A stretch of DNA of 47,038 nt from B16-G9 sp964400655 (lineage in GTDB: Bacteria; Bacteroidota; Bacteroidia; Bacteroidales; F082): assembly GCA_964400655.1 (NCBI GenBank), contig CAYNVN010000155.1:1-47038 (forward strand), in the 5' to 3' direction. The position numbers and the translations under genes were made by a program. Under the pieces are notes generated by a model, which worked only from the letters and a program-made list of their open reading frames with translations, ran no database searches and was not told the DNA's origin. Shown here in pieces: positions 14,151 to 23,879 of this stretch (its first letter is position 1; each line of letters begins with the position of its first letter).

Positions 14151-14931
14151 GGTAGTGTTTTATTATTTGCCGGGTTATTAATTGATATATTTTTTTGTAC
14201 TCGGGATAATCGTCAAGCATTTCATGATGTTTTTCGATGGTTTTGGCATCATTCCGGCGGGCAGGGCCGGTTTGGGCTTCGCGGGGCGACAGATGTCCTA
14301 CTTTTGAAGCCACTTCGTTAATCAGGGGCAAAAGCATTTCAAAGGGCAAACCGTTATCGGTTAGTATATCTTCGGCGGTATGATACAGATAATTAACAAA
14401 ATTGCTTACCATTACCGCAGTTAAATGCAGTTTTGCACGACGTTCGGAATCGATATGAAACACATTGCCACTTACGGCAGCCGCCAGGTTGTTTAACCGT
14501 GTTAAAGCCTGCCGGTTATTCCCCTCAATACAAAAGGGAACATTGCTCAAATCGACGGCTTTATCTTTACTAAACGTTTGCAACGGATAAAAAACCCCGC
14601 TGTTATCAAACCTTGCGGAGATTGCACGCATGGCGGTTATGCCCGAGGTATGGGCAACAATACCTTTTACTTCGGGCATTTTTGCCACCACCTCTTCAAT
14701 ACGGTCGTCGGGAACGGCAATGATATAGAAATCGGAATAAGGATGAAGGTGCAATATATTATGGACTGCTTTGCAGCCGACAGCACCTGCAAACCGGTTA
14801 CGCGATTCCTCACGGGGCGACCAAACACTATCGGTAACTATTCCTGCTTTACCAAATCCTTTGGCAAGATGGACGGCTATATTACCCGTGCCAATAAAAG
14901 AAACAGATGGTTTACCTGACGGTTTCATCAT
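14143..14931 (-). CDS. DUF2520 / Rossmann-like dehydrogenase-family protein
   Basis: A 262-residue protein with an N-terminal NAD(P)-binding fold (FIGTGNIAVHLAKGFGKAG, like F420/ProC-type oxidoreductases), a middle segment VAHTSGITAMRAI, and the helical C-terminal DUF2520 domain (YPLQTFSK..LTAVMVSNFVNYLYHTAEDIL..LSPREAQTGPARRND). The resemblance is to ketopantoate/pyrroline reductase-like enzymes, but no substrate is known. Two adjacent ATG codons start at 14931 and 14928. The first overlaps the stop of the upstream gene by one base, and the gene's own end overlaps kdsC by 8 bases, so the three genes form a tightly packed operon. Confidence 0.88.
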   Translation of the reverse strand: MMKPSGKPSVSFIGTGNIAVHLAKGFGKAGIVTDSVWSPREESRNRFAGAVGCKAVHNILHLHPYSDFYIIAVPDDRIEEVVAKMPEVKGIVAHTSGITAMRAISARFDNSGVFYPLQTFSKDKAVDLSNVPFCIEGNNRQALTRLNNLAAAVSGNVFHIDSERRAKLHLTAVMVSNFVNYLYHTAEDILTDNGLPFEMLLPLINEVASKVGHLSPREAQTGPARRNDAKTIEKHHEMLDDYPEYKKIYQLITRQIIKHYHE

Positions 14932-15497
14932 TAGCTGAATTGTGTACGAATATCGTTTTTCAGGGCTGCAAGTGCCAAATCAACAGGATTTTTTCCTTCC
15001 TCAAAAGTATGCGAGAGAATTACTTCGGCAAGTTTTATACCGGTATCGGTTGCCGAAACGGCAGCAGCCGAACGGTTGATAAGGCTCAAAATTTCCTCTT
15101 TGGCATTTTTTACGAGTATCCACGCCTCGTCTGACAGATATATTTGCTGCGACATGTTATGCTCAAACTCATCTTTTACGGCCGTTAACAATTGAGCATT
15201 CAGCTCTCCGGCTTTCATACCCGGTTTTAATTCACGCGGAATTAAGTTAGGAGGGTTGATGCGTTCAAGAAAAAGCGAAAGCCGTTCGTATGCCTGCAAC
15301 TTTAAGGGTATAAACAGTTCTTCTCTTTTGCGTTTGCTTTCCGATTCCAGTTTTTGTTTTTCCAGCTCGTAACTTTGCTGCATTACCACCAGATGTTTGC
15401 TGTTATAATCAACAAACTTTTTGGTAAGAAACCATACGGCCGCCAATACGGTAATTGCCGGAATGGTATATTTTAATATTTCTAATATTTCGTTCAT
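14931..15497 (-). CDS. Conserved hypothetical protein with one membrane helix
   Basis: I do not recognise this 188-residue protein. It has one N-terminal hydrophobic helix (about residues 8-25, YTIPAITVLAAVWFLTKKF), then a strongly charged helical stretch (YELEKQKLESESKRKREELF) likely to form a short coiled coil, and a mixed alpha-helical C-terminus. It is probably anchored in the inner membrane with the bulk in the cytoplasm. It is the first gene of the run leading through DUF2520 to the KdsC-like phosphatase, and its stop overlaps the next start. ATG at 15497. Confidence 0.75.
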   Translation of the reverse strand: MNEILEILKYTIPAITVLAAVWFLTKKFVDYNSKHLVVMQQSYELEKQKLESESKRKREELFIPLKLQAYERLSLFLERINPPNLIPRELKPGMKAGELNAQLLTAVKDEFEHNMSQQIYLSDEAWILVKNAKEEILSLINRSAAAVSATDTGIKLAEVILSHTFEEGKNPVDLALAALKNDIRTQFS

Positions 15498-15635
15498 AAA
15501 TGATAACTTATATTATGCAACATACACTTTTGTCTAAACTGTAAATTCAAGCAATTTACAGGGGCTGCCAATTGGCGAACCCGCTGCAAAATAACTAAAA
15601 AAAGAGGTCGGACAGGTAAATTGCGACAATTTGGT

Positions 15636-17906
15636 TTAACCGGCGGGGATGGAAAAAGTAAAGGTACTGCCTTTGCCTTCTTTACTGCTTACCCTGATGT
15701 CGCCACCATGTTTTTCAACAAACTCTTTACACAATATAAGCCCCAGTCCGCTGCCTTTTTCGTTTTCCGTTCCTCGGGTCGATCTTATTTCGCTTAAAAC
15801 AAACAATTTGGACTGGGCCTCTTCCGAAATACCCACACCGCTATCGTTTACCGACACCTCAATAAAATTTTTGCCATCTTTTATCGAAGTGGCCGAACTC
15901 AAAGTAATCACACCTCCTTTACCGGTAAATTTAACGGCATTTGATAATAAGTTACGGATGATGGTTGAAAGCATATTCTGATCGGCATTAACAAAGTAAT
16001 ACTCATTTATTTTATTATAAATGGTAATTGATTTAACGTTTGCCTGTTGCTTATGCAGTTTTATCATTTTGTTGGTCAGCAGAAAAAGATTTATCCGCTC
16101 AGGGTTGAACTCAATTTTTCCCCTTTGCGATCTGGACCACAGCAACAGGTTTTCAAGCAGATTAAAAGTATCTTTAATACCTGTATAAATGATGTTGATA
16201 AATTTCTTTTTTTCTTCTTCACTGTAATCGCCATAATTATCGCTTAACAGTTTTGAGAACCCGAGCATGGTGTTAAACGGACTACGCAGGTCGTGGGCAA
16301 TAATTGAAAAAAAGATATCTTTTGTTTTGTTGCTCTCTTTAAGTTTTTTCTCACTCTCTTTAAGGGCCTGTATTGCAAGGTTACGTTCGGTGGTATCTTC
16401 CATAATGGTATATACCTTTACAACTTTTCCTTTTTCATTTTTCAGGGGAACAATATAGCTTGAAAGATAAAGGTCTTTTGCCCACTTGGTAAGGTATCTC
16501 GATTCAAATTTTTGTATTTGAGCTGTTTCAACACATTTTGAAAAAGCGGCGGCATAACCGTTTTTCACCAAAGGCGGAAAAGTAATTACATTTATTTGTT
16601 TGGTAGCTTCAGCCGAAGGAGAGCCCAAAATTTTTAAAGCAGCCTGGTTAACATCATTTATTTTTCCATTGGGTTCGGCAATATAGGTACCAAGCGGTGA
16701 ACTTTCAAAAAGGAGGCGGAAGTTTTCTTCACTTTCCCTCAATGCCTCTTCAATTTTCACACGTTCGGTAACATTTCGTCCGAATATACTTACTCCTATA
16801 ATCTTTTTATTGTCAAAAATAGGATTAAAAGCAAATTCGTACACGAGGTCCATTTTTTTAAGAGGAGAAAAGGATACGGTAAACCTTTCACCCTGCAGAG
16901 CCCTGTCATAATAGCTTTTCCACTTTTCGTACAACTTTTCGTTAAAAAAATCGGTTGAAAGCACTTTGTAGTAATGACTTACATTTAAACCGAAAATCTT
17001 CTCAAAAATTCTTTTAAATCCCGAATTAAAGGTAAGCAACCGGTATTCTTTATCGAGCGACCAAATCACATCGTCATTATTTTCTATCAGGGCTTCCAGG
17101 TTGGCTTTGTTTTCGGCCAGTTGTTTTATAATCTTTACCCTTTCATCAATATTTTTTACCGCTGTAATTCTGGTTCTCTTCCCGTTATAATCGTACATAT
17201 GCCCCACTATCTCAACCCAGAATTTTGTTCCGTTTTTATGCTGTGCCAGAGCTTCATAAGGTTCTTCATAACCCGAAAGCATATTTCTTTTTACAAGTTT
17301 TTGACTTTCGGGAGCAAAAATTTCCGCAGCGAAAATACCAATTAACTCTTCAGGTTTATAGCCAAACATCCTGCCGGCGGCTTCATTGGCATCAATACAA
17401 ATGCCGTTGTACGAAATAAACAGCGCTTCACCGGTAGCCGACGAAAAGGCCTTAAATCTGTTTTCGCTCTGAATAAGTGCTTTAAGAGATTTTTTGTAAT
17501 CCGAGATATCGTTAACGGTTATTATCAGGTACAACTTATCGTTTGAACTAAAAGATGAAATAAATACTTCCACATCTCTGACATCACCTGACGATAATTT
17601 GGTTACTATTTCGAATCTGCCCGACTTATTCTTTTCAGCATCAAGTACTATCAATTCAAAATCTTCCGGTAAAAACAGTTTCAAATCAAGAACCGTTTTT
17701 TGGACAAACTCGTTTTCAGGAAAACCATAAAAACCGATTGCCGCATTATTTACTCCAACAATTTTATTAGTACCATATTCAACCACAAGCATTACCTGCT
17801 TATTGTTTTTAAAATAATCGCCAAAAAAGAAATCTTTTTCAAAGATATAGTTACTTTTTTTAGACAGTGATTGTGAGCCGGATGCCGTAATCTTTTTTCT
17901 TTTCAT
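15636..17906 (-). CDS. Soluble multi-PAS sensor histidine kinase
   Basis: A 756-residue kinase without signal peptide or membrane helices, so it senses inside the cell. In order there are four PAS domains (about 25-140, 148-258, 268-385 and 393-510), a HisKA domain with the phosphorylated histidine H538 in IIAHDLRSPFNTMLG, and a HATPase domain with the N box (NLLSNAVKFT), G1 (DSGVGIS) and G2 (GSGLGL). It has no receiver domain, and no response regulator gene is next to it, so its partner is elsewhere. It lies 96 bases downstream of the beta-helix protein, with a GAAGG-type ribosome site just before ATG at 17906. Confidence 0.9.
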   Translation of the reverse strand: MKRKKITASGSQSLSKKSNYIFEKDFFFGDYFKNNKQVMLVVEYGTNKIVGVNNAAIGFYGFPENEFVQKTVLDLKLFLPEDFELIVLDAEKNKSGRFEIVTKLSSGDVRDVEVFISSFSSNDKLYLIITVNDISDYKKSLKALIQSENRFKAFSSATGEALFISYNGICIDANEAAGRMFGYKPEELIGIFAAEIFAPESQKLVKRNMLSGYEEPYEALAQHKNGTKFWVEIVGHMYDYNGKRTRITAVKNIDERVKIIKQLAENKANLEALIENNDDVIWSLDKEYRLLTFNSGFKRIFEKIFGLNVSHYYKVLSTDFFNEKLYEKWKSYYDRALQGERFTVSFSPLKKMDLVYEFAFNPIFDNKKIIGVSIFGRNVTERVKIEEALRESEENFRLLFESSPLGTYIAEPNGKINDVNQAALKILGSPSAEATKQINVITFPPLVKNGYAAAFSKCVETAQIQKFESRYLTKWAKDLYLSSYIVPLKNEKGKVVKVYTIMEDTTERNLAIQALKESEKKLKESNKTKDIFFSIIAHDLRSPFNTMLGFSKLLSDNYGDYSEEEKKKFINIIYTGIKDTFNLLENLLLWSRSQRGKIEFNPERINLFLLTNKMIKLHKQQANVKSITIYNKINEYYFVNADQNMLSTIIRNLLSNAVKFTGKGGVITLSSATSIKDGKNFIEVSVNDSGVGISEEAQSKLFVLSEIRSTRGTENEKGSGLGLILCKEFVEKHGGDIRVSSKEGKGSTFTFSIPAG

Positions 17907-18002
17907 CCTTCTGAATTTTTCTAGTTTAATGACCCCCCGTAATACACATTACAAAATAAAAGTAATGGTTCGTATCAGCAAATTACATTATTACGTAAAG
18001 AT

Positions 18003-20729
18003 TTATTCCTTTACTATTTTTGCCGTTAATATATCATTAGCATTTACGTCCGAAACTTTTACAAAATAGAGTCCCTTGCCAAACTCCGATAAGTCGAACG
18101 ACGATTTGTTTCCTGTTTGCAAAATAAGTTTACCGGTAATATCAAAAACTTTAATGTCTGAAATATTACCATTAATATTTTCGATTTTAAAAACCGAAGT
18201 ACCCGGATTGGGATAAATGTATAAAACCGGCGATTCTGATTTTTCAGGTTCCACATATCCCGTAGGGTCTCCATTGTAAAGATTCGTAATTTCTTCTTCC
18301 GTAAGCGCCCTGCCGTAAATGCGGATATCATCCATTTTACCATTTAAAAATGCTCCCCATCCGTTTTGATTGTATTGAGCACCTACACGCCAGGGATCGT
18401 TATTGGCAGGTGACGAGTAGCTGGTACTGTCGCACACCAAACCGGCATTAATATAAAGTTTATAAGAATCACCCGATTTGAGGTAAGAGACAAAACACCA
18501 TTCACCGGGAGTAATTTCTGCCGAAAGGCTCAACTGCGCCGGCCAAAAGAAATGTAATGCTCCATTATTTACATGACTTTCGAGGCCATTACCCTCGTTG
18601 CCCGAGGCAGTATGTCTGTTACCGAACAACCATTGCCTGGTTTGTACATTATTTGTTTGAAACCAGTAAGTAATAGAAAAATCGTTGGAAAGATTGATTC
18701 CGATATGTGGAATTTCTATGTAACTATCGGTTCCGTTAAAAGCATAGGCACTATTAGGGTTACCGTTTCGGTCGGTGGTAAGCATGGCATTTACCGCAGA
18801 AGGATTGTACCCGTTACCGCTTTCATCATCAGCATTGCCGTTAAACGGGTAATAGGCAATCAGTCCCTGTTGCGCAGAATCAGACACCACAACAATATCG
18901 CTAAGATCGGGAATTTCGATATTGCTTCCGGGAGTCCAGTCCTCGCCACCAAACTCATAAGCACCGGCATCAGGAGCATCTCCTGCATAACCGTCGGTTA
19001 TTCCCGGTATTACCGTACCGTAATCAATAGCGGGTGAGCCTTCAAGCAATCTGAAATCGCCATTATCGGGGTCAACAAACATGGGGTTATTGGTAACCAG
19101 GTTTGTATTGAAATATGTACCGATATTCCATGGTTTATCAGAAAGATTATTAACCAGCTTTTGGTTAACAATATGCGTACCCGACGGCCCCCAGGCACCT
19201 TGAGCAAAGGAGCAATTCCAGGCCGTATTATTGTAAATTTCATGATCAACGGCAGGTTTGTTTGTTCTAACAGCGGTACGGCAGTTCCAAATCACATTGT
19301 GATGAACAACATAGGCAGTATCTTTGTTATCGAGGTAAATTCCGCTGGCGGTTCCCGAAGCGTGATTATCGTGCACCCAGTTATAGGCAATCTCGGAGCC
19401 GGCACCATTTGTTTCATATGAATAGGTCAACCCCAAATCATCGCACATTAACCCGCAATCGTAAAGATGATTGTATTTAATATTGGTATTATCGCATTTT
19501 CGATGAACTAAAATACTACGTGCCGAGGTATGAAATGTATTGTGTAAAATGTTATGATTTTTACCTGTGGCACAAAGCGGGCCCGCATCGGTTGCCGACC
19601 AGTCGCAGTTTTCAACAATACAGTTTTCTATCCGGTTTCCCACTCCTCCCACACTAATTCCATCGCCCCAGCTATAGGCTATATAACAGTTTTTAACCGC
19701 ATTACCGGTACCCGACATCACCACACCTTTTCCATCCCATGCGTCAATAGTGTAATCAGGCGGGGCCGAGTTTCTTCCCCAGCCTGTGGCATAAAAATAA
19801 AAAGGTAAAGGAAACCAAACACTGCCACCATCAAGCGTACACCCCTTAGCATCTTCCATGGTAACCGATGCCCAAACAAAATGGATGTTCTTAATTGTGA
19901 TATATTCTTTTCCCTGGCAATTGAACCCGAAATTCCTTGTTCTTACCTCAAATACCGAGGTATCGATTCCTTCGTTGTCTTTCGGATAATAATACAATGT
20001 ATCGTTTTGCCAAAACCATTCGTTTTCATTATCAAGCGCATGAATATGTCCGGTAATATATCCCAGGCCGTTTCCGAGATAAACAGACGGATTGTAGTTA
20101 TTCCACGGAAACGATCTTTCGTCGCAGTGTACAATATCACCGGCAGAAGCTGATATTTTACCCACATGTGCTATCCATTTTTTTCCGGTTAATATTTTAC
20201 AATATCCTCCGGTCCAATACCCCTCGGGTTTATTCATTCCGGTAAACCGGGCATCGCCGGCACTATTTGCATAAACGGGCTTCCAGTCGGAGGTACTGTA
20301 TATATCAGCGCTTTCAAAATCGGGGTATCTTGCCGGAAAAGCTCTTTTTTTATTGACAAAGAGCTGCAAAACCGAATCGGGAAACCAAACCTTATAAATA
20401 TTGTTTTGATAGGGTTCCCATATTGCCGAAACGGTATCGCTACCAAGAATAACCACCCTTTCATTGTTGTAATTTACAAATACAATCGGAGACAGGGTAT
20501 CGCCGTTATTGGCAGGTATAACTTCTTCGCGGTATTTACCTTCCATAATAAAACAGGTATCGCCGGCAACCATGATATCGGCAGCTTTTTGAATGGTTTT
20601 AAACGGTTGTTCCAATGTTCCGGGATTATTATCGGAACCTGAAAGCGAAACATAATATTGTGCTTCAACCCCGTTACTTAAAATGAAGCCGATTAATAAA
20701 AACAGCAATAATTTGTATATTTTTTTCAT
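18003..20729 (-). CDS. Secreted right-handed beta-helix + LamG protein with T9SS type A sorting domain
   Basis: A 908-residue exported protein with a signal peptide (about 1-23, ending GVEAQ). It begins its mature part with the DUF1565-type opening of parallel beta-helix proteins (YYVSLSGSDNNPGTLEQPFKTI), followed by a long helix region to about residue 600 with NCxI/NxxxxNC-like rungs typical of pectate-lyase-like folds. A LamG/concanavalin domain lies at about 630-800 (LIAYYPFNGNADDESGNG..). The C-terminal T9SS type A domain starts at YPNPGTSVFKIEN and ends KIVKE. Such proteins often bind or cleave acidic polysaccharides, but no catalytic set is recognisable, so activity is open. It sits between two sensor kinases on the same strand, 63 bases after the hybrid kinase. 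Confidence 0.85.
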   Translation of the reverse strand: MKKIYKLLLFLLIGFILSNGVEAQYYVSLSGSDNNPGTLEQPFKTIQKAADIMVAGDTCFIMEGKYREEVIPANNGDTLSPIVFVNYNNERVVILGSDTVSAIWEPYQNNIYKVWFPDSVLQLFVNKKRAFPARYPDFESADIYSTSDWKPVYANSAGDARFTGMNKPEGYWTGGYCKILTGKKWIAHVGKISASAGDIVHCDERSFPWNNYNPSVYLGNGLGYITGHIHALDNENEWFWQNDTLYYYPKDNEGIDTSVFEVRTRNFGFNCQGKEYITIKNIHFVWASVTMEDAKGCTLDGGSVWFPLPFYFYATGWGRNSAPPDYTIDAWDGKGVVMSGTGNAVKNCYIAYSWGDGISVGGVGNRIENCIVENCDWSATDAGPLCATGKNHNILHNTFHTSARSILVHRKCDNTNIKYNHLYDCGLMCDDLGLTYSYETNGAGSEIAYNWVHDNHASGTASGIYLDNKDTAYVVHHNVIWNCRTAVRTNKPAVDHEIYNNTAWNCSFAQGAWGPSGTHIVNQKLVNNLSDKPWNIGTYFNTNLVTNNPMFVDPDNGDFRLLEGSPAIDYGTVIPGITDGYAGDAPDAGAYEFGGEDWTPGSNIEIPDLSDIVVVSDSAQQGLIAYYPFNGNADDESGNGYNPSAVNAMLTTDRNGNPNSAYAFNGTDSYIEIPHIGINLSNDFSITYWFQTNNVQTRQWLFGNRHTASGNEGNGLESHVNNGALHFFWPAQLSLSAEITPGEWCFVSYLKSGDSYKLYINAGLVCDSTSYSSPANNDPWRVGAQYNQNGWGAFLNGKMDDIRIYGRALTEEEITNLYNGDPTGYVEPEKSESPVLYIYPNPGTSVFKIENINGNISDIKVFDITGKLILQTGNKSSFDLSEFGKGLYFVKVSDVNANDILTAKIVKE

Positions 20730-20792
20730 ATGTTTACAACTTTTAAGTTTTGATAAGCATTAATTATCAACACTATCTGTAATATTTACTAA

Positions 20793-23700
20793 TCATGCAC
20801 CAAGATAGCCTTCTATCATTTCCAAAAGTTTGGTTTTATCTATCGGTTTGGTAATATAATCATCACAACCGGCTTCGAGAGCTTTTTCACGGTCTCCTTC
20901 AAGCGCATAAGCGGTTTGAGCAATTACAACAACATCTTTATTAATCTTCTTTATTTGTTTTGTTGCTTCAAATCCATCAATACCGGGCATTTTTAAATCC
21001 ATTAAAACAACTTTGATTTCAGGAATACTTTCGATGATTTCCACCGCTTGTTCGCCCGACTGTGCAAAAGCAATATTATCGTATTTACCTTTTAATATTT
21101 TTTCGAGGAATAGTAAATTAATTTCCTCATCATCAACAACAAGAATATTGGTTTCGGTATTTAATATTTTTTCGGAGGACTCCGGTTCAACATTTTTAAC
21201 AGTCTGATGTTTTGCATTCTTATCCAGGTTGTAAGGAATTGTAAAGAAAAACAACGAACCTTTTCCTTCCTCCGATTCAAGCCAAATTTCACCACCAAGA
21301 TGCTCGACATAACCTTTTGATATTGAAAGTCCAAGGCCTGACCCTTCGTAAGAGCGTGAGTGTCCGATTTCGGCCTGTTCAAAGCGATTAAAAATCGACT
21401 TCTTTTTACTATCAGGGATTCCGATACCGGTATCCTTAACATAAAATTCTACCATATCATTTTTAATTTCATATCCGAATGATATACTGCCTTCGTTGGT
21501 AAATTTAATGGCATTATCAATAAGATTGGTAAGGATGCCGTTTAGCAAAAACTCATCGGTAATAATTACCGACTCCTCATCGGAATTGGAATAGGAAACA
21601 TTTAACGAGACTCCTTTTTCGTTTGCATCGGGTAAAAAGAAGGTATAAAGCTCATTTAACAACTTATTAACCGATACCGACTTATTTATTACATCCACCT
21701 GTCCCACTTCAATTTTTGAGATTTCAATAAGATCGTTAATGGTATTCATCAAACGCCGGCTGCTTTTATTAATTACCGATGCATACATGCTACGTTCGTC
21801 GTTGGTAAGGTCGGGTTCGGCAAGAAGGTTTGCAAAACCCAGAATTCCGTTTAAGGGTGTACGGATTTCGTGACTCATATTAGCAAGAAAAGCGCTTTTA
21901 AGCCGGTCGCTCTCTTTGGCTTTATCAAGAGCTATTTTAAGTTCATCTTCAAAACGTTTACGTTCGAGCGAGGAACTTATTCCGCTGGCAATAATTTCAA
22001 GAATACTCATGTCGGATCTGCTATAGGCGTTTTCGTTATCGTAGCTTTGAACAACGAGGGCTCCAATTGCTTTTTTCTTTAAGATTAAAGGAATGCCGAC
22101 CCATATTTTCGACTGTGCCCCAAACATTTCAACTTCTCCTGCTTCTTCAAGTTTATCTAAAACTTTTTGATTGGCATATAACGATTTTTTTGTTTTAATA
22201 ACGTAAGCCGTAAGGGTTTTTCCGGCAGGGAAGGTTGTAATTTCATCCTTTTGGTCAACATGGAAAGGTAGCGAAATGGTATTTGTTTTGCTATCGTAAA
22301 GTGCCACATAAAAATTGGTGGTATCGATTATGGTTCCCAGCTCTTCTTTAACAGTACCGATAAATTCCTGTAAATTTTCAGATGTATTAACGGCATTTGA
22401 AATGTTGTAAATTATTTGCTGAGCATGTTCGGTTCGTTTACTTGCGGTAATATCTTCGGCAATTTTTATGTAATTAATTTTTTTTCCGGTTTCATCAAAA
22501 ATAGGAGAGATTGATGCTCTTTCCCAGTATAATTCTCCGTTTTTCTTTTTATTATGAAACTCTCCTCTCCAGGTTTTATTTGAAACGATTGTTTTCCATA
22601 AATCCTTATACATTTTCTCTGAATGTTTACCCGATTTAAGAATTCTCGGATTTTTCCCGATTACTTTGTCTGCAATATATCCGGTAAGTTCTTCAAATTT
22701 AGGGTTAACGTACTCCAGATTACCGTTCAAATCGGTTACCGCTATTGCAACCGGACTTTGAGTGGCTATATGAGTAAGTTTGATAATGGCTTCGTTTGCT
22801 TTTTTTCTTTCGGAAATATCCTGAACAATAAACAGGATACTGTTTTCGGATTTGGGCGTACCTCTTCCTTCAAACCAATAAGTTTCTCCTTTTATTTCCA
22901 GCGGATATTGTATGGTAAAAGGAGTATTATCGTTGATACATTTGCGAACTTTTGCAAGAAACAGGTCGGCCTTTTCTTTTGGAAAAAGCTCGTGCATGGT
23001 TTTACCGATAATTTCGTCAACAGGCTTGAACAGCAGTGAAGGATTGGTTGGTGCAACGTAAAGATATTTTCCGTTATAGTCCACTTCGAGGATAATATCA
23101 TTCATGGCATTAAACAATGCCTTCAAATTATTTTCACTTGCTTTAAGCTGAATATTAGCCGCTTTAAGTTGCTGTTCGGTAGCCGCCAACTGTTGGTTAT
23201 TTGCTTCCAGTTGCTGATTTGATGCTCTTAATTGCTGTTCGGTAGCCTGAAGTTGTTGGTTTAAAGAAACCAGTTCTTCATTGAGTTTCTTGTAACGGTC
23301 GTTAAGTGCAACATACCGGTTTATTTGTTGTTGCAGTTTAACCGCAATCTTTTTTTGGTATGTAATATCGATAACAAAAACCGACAAACCCGATATATTG
23401 TTGTCTTCATCGTAAACCGGCGAATACCTGTCTTCGTAAAAAATACGTTTAAGGTTTTCATCGCCATACTCTTCGTGCAAAATAAACCTTTCGCCGCTTA
23501 ATGCACGGTCAAAGTTAGCTTTGGCTTTGGCACGATCCTCTTTATTTTTGATAAAGTCGAGCATATTATCCCCCGTCTTTATATCAACACCCCATATTTG
23601 TTTCATGGTTTGCTTATGCTGACTTGTAAAATAGAGATAACGATATTGTTTGTCCAGCGAAAATATTATAACCCCCATGGGGCTTTCCAAAATAGCTTTA

Positions 23701-23855
23701 AGCGCTGCAACAGTGCCTGAATCGACAGCAGACGAGGAAGCACCAATTTCTGACATTACCTGTTTACTATCAGCCTTTAATTGGGATAATTCTTGTTTTA
23801 ACTTTTCAATTTTAGTTAAAAGCTCTTTTTTAGATTTATCACTTTTTGTTGCCAT
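20793..23855 (-). CDS. Hybrid histidine kinase with PAS-coiled coil-PAS-PAS-GAF-HisKA-HATPase-REC
   Basis: A 1020-residue soluble kinase (no membrane helix). An N-terminal coiled coil (1-35) leads to PAS1 (about 50-168), then a Gln-rich heptad coil (about 180-247), PAS2 (248-352), PAS3 with a PAC motif (358-472), GAF (about 480-632), HisKA with H662 in NMSHEIRTPLNGILG, HATPase (N box LIDNAIKFT, G boxes DTGIGI and GSGLGLS) and a receiver domain (904-1018) with phospho-acceptor D953 in LMDLKMPG. The fused receiver implies a phosphorelay to an Hpt protein or control of the kinase itself. It starts 24 bases after cheD, so the two are surely co-transcribed. The heptads between PAS1 and PAS2 match the CheD substrate pattern five times. 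Confidence 0.93.
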   Translation of the reverse strand: MATKSDKSKKELLTKIEKLKQELSQLKADSKQVMSEIGASSSAVDSGTVAALKAILESPMGVIIFSLDKQYRYLYFTSQHKQTMKQIWGVDIKTGDNMLDFIKNKEDRAKAKANFDRALSGERFILHEEYGDENLKRIFYEDRYSPVYDEDNNISGLSVFVIDITYQKKIAVKLQQQINRYVALNDRYKKLNEELVSLNQQLQATEQQLRASNQQLEANNQQLAATEQQLKAANIQLKASENNLKALFNAMNDIILEVDYNGKYLYVAPTNPSLLFKPVDEIIGKTMHELFPKEKADLFLAKVRKCINDNTPFTIQYPLEIKGETYWFEGRGTPKSENSILFIVQDISERKKANEAIIKLTHIATQSPVAIAVTDLNGNLEYVNPKFEELTGYIADKVIGKNPRILKSGKHSEKMYKDLWKTIVSNKTWRGEFHNKKKNGELYWERASISPIFDETGKKINYIKIAEDITASKRTEHAQQIIYNISNAVNTSENLQEFIGTVKEELGTIIDTTNFYVALYDSKTNTISLPFHVDQKDEITTFPAGKTLTAYVIKTKKSLYANQKVLDKLEEAGEVEMFGAQSKIWVGIPLILKKKAIGALVVQSYDNENAYSRSDMSILEIIASGISSSLERKRFEDELKIALDKAKESDRLKSAFLANMSHEIRTPLNGILGFANLLAEPDLTNDERSMYASVINKSSRRLMNTINDLIEISKIEVGQVDVINKSVSVNKLLNELYTFFLPDANEKGVSLNVSYSNSDEESVIITDEFLLNGILTNLIDNAIKFTNEGSISFGYEIKNDMVEFYVKDTGIGIPDSKKKSIFNRFEQAEIGHSRSYEGSGLGLSISKGYVEHLGGEIWLESEEGKGSLFFFTIPYNLDKNAKHQTVKNVEPESSEKILNTETNILVVDDEEINLLFLEKILKGKYDNIAFAQSGEQAVEIIESIPEIKVVLMDLKMPGIDGFEATKQIKKINKDVVVIAQTAYALEGDREKALEAGCDDYITKPIDKTKLLEMIEGYLGA
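23118..23267 (-). repeat. 21-bp (7-residue) repeats encoding a Gln-rich signalling helix
   Basis: Residues 197-246 of the hybrid kinase are seven consecutive heptads of the form A/S-x-x-Q-Q-L-x. The first five (starting S197, A204, A211, A218, A225) fit (A/S)-x-x-(Q/E)-Q-x-x-(A/S) exactly, and the last two have Ile-Gln and Asn-Asn instead. The DNA shows the same 21-bp period with TTGCTG codons repeated. Confidence 0.8.
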
Positions 23856-23879
23856 ACGCTTAAAAAATCTATGAATTAA

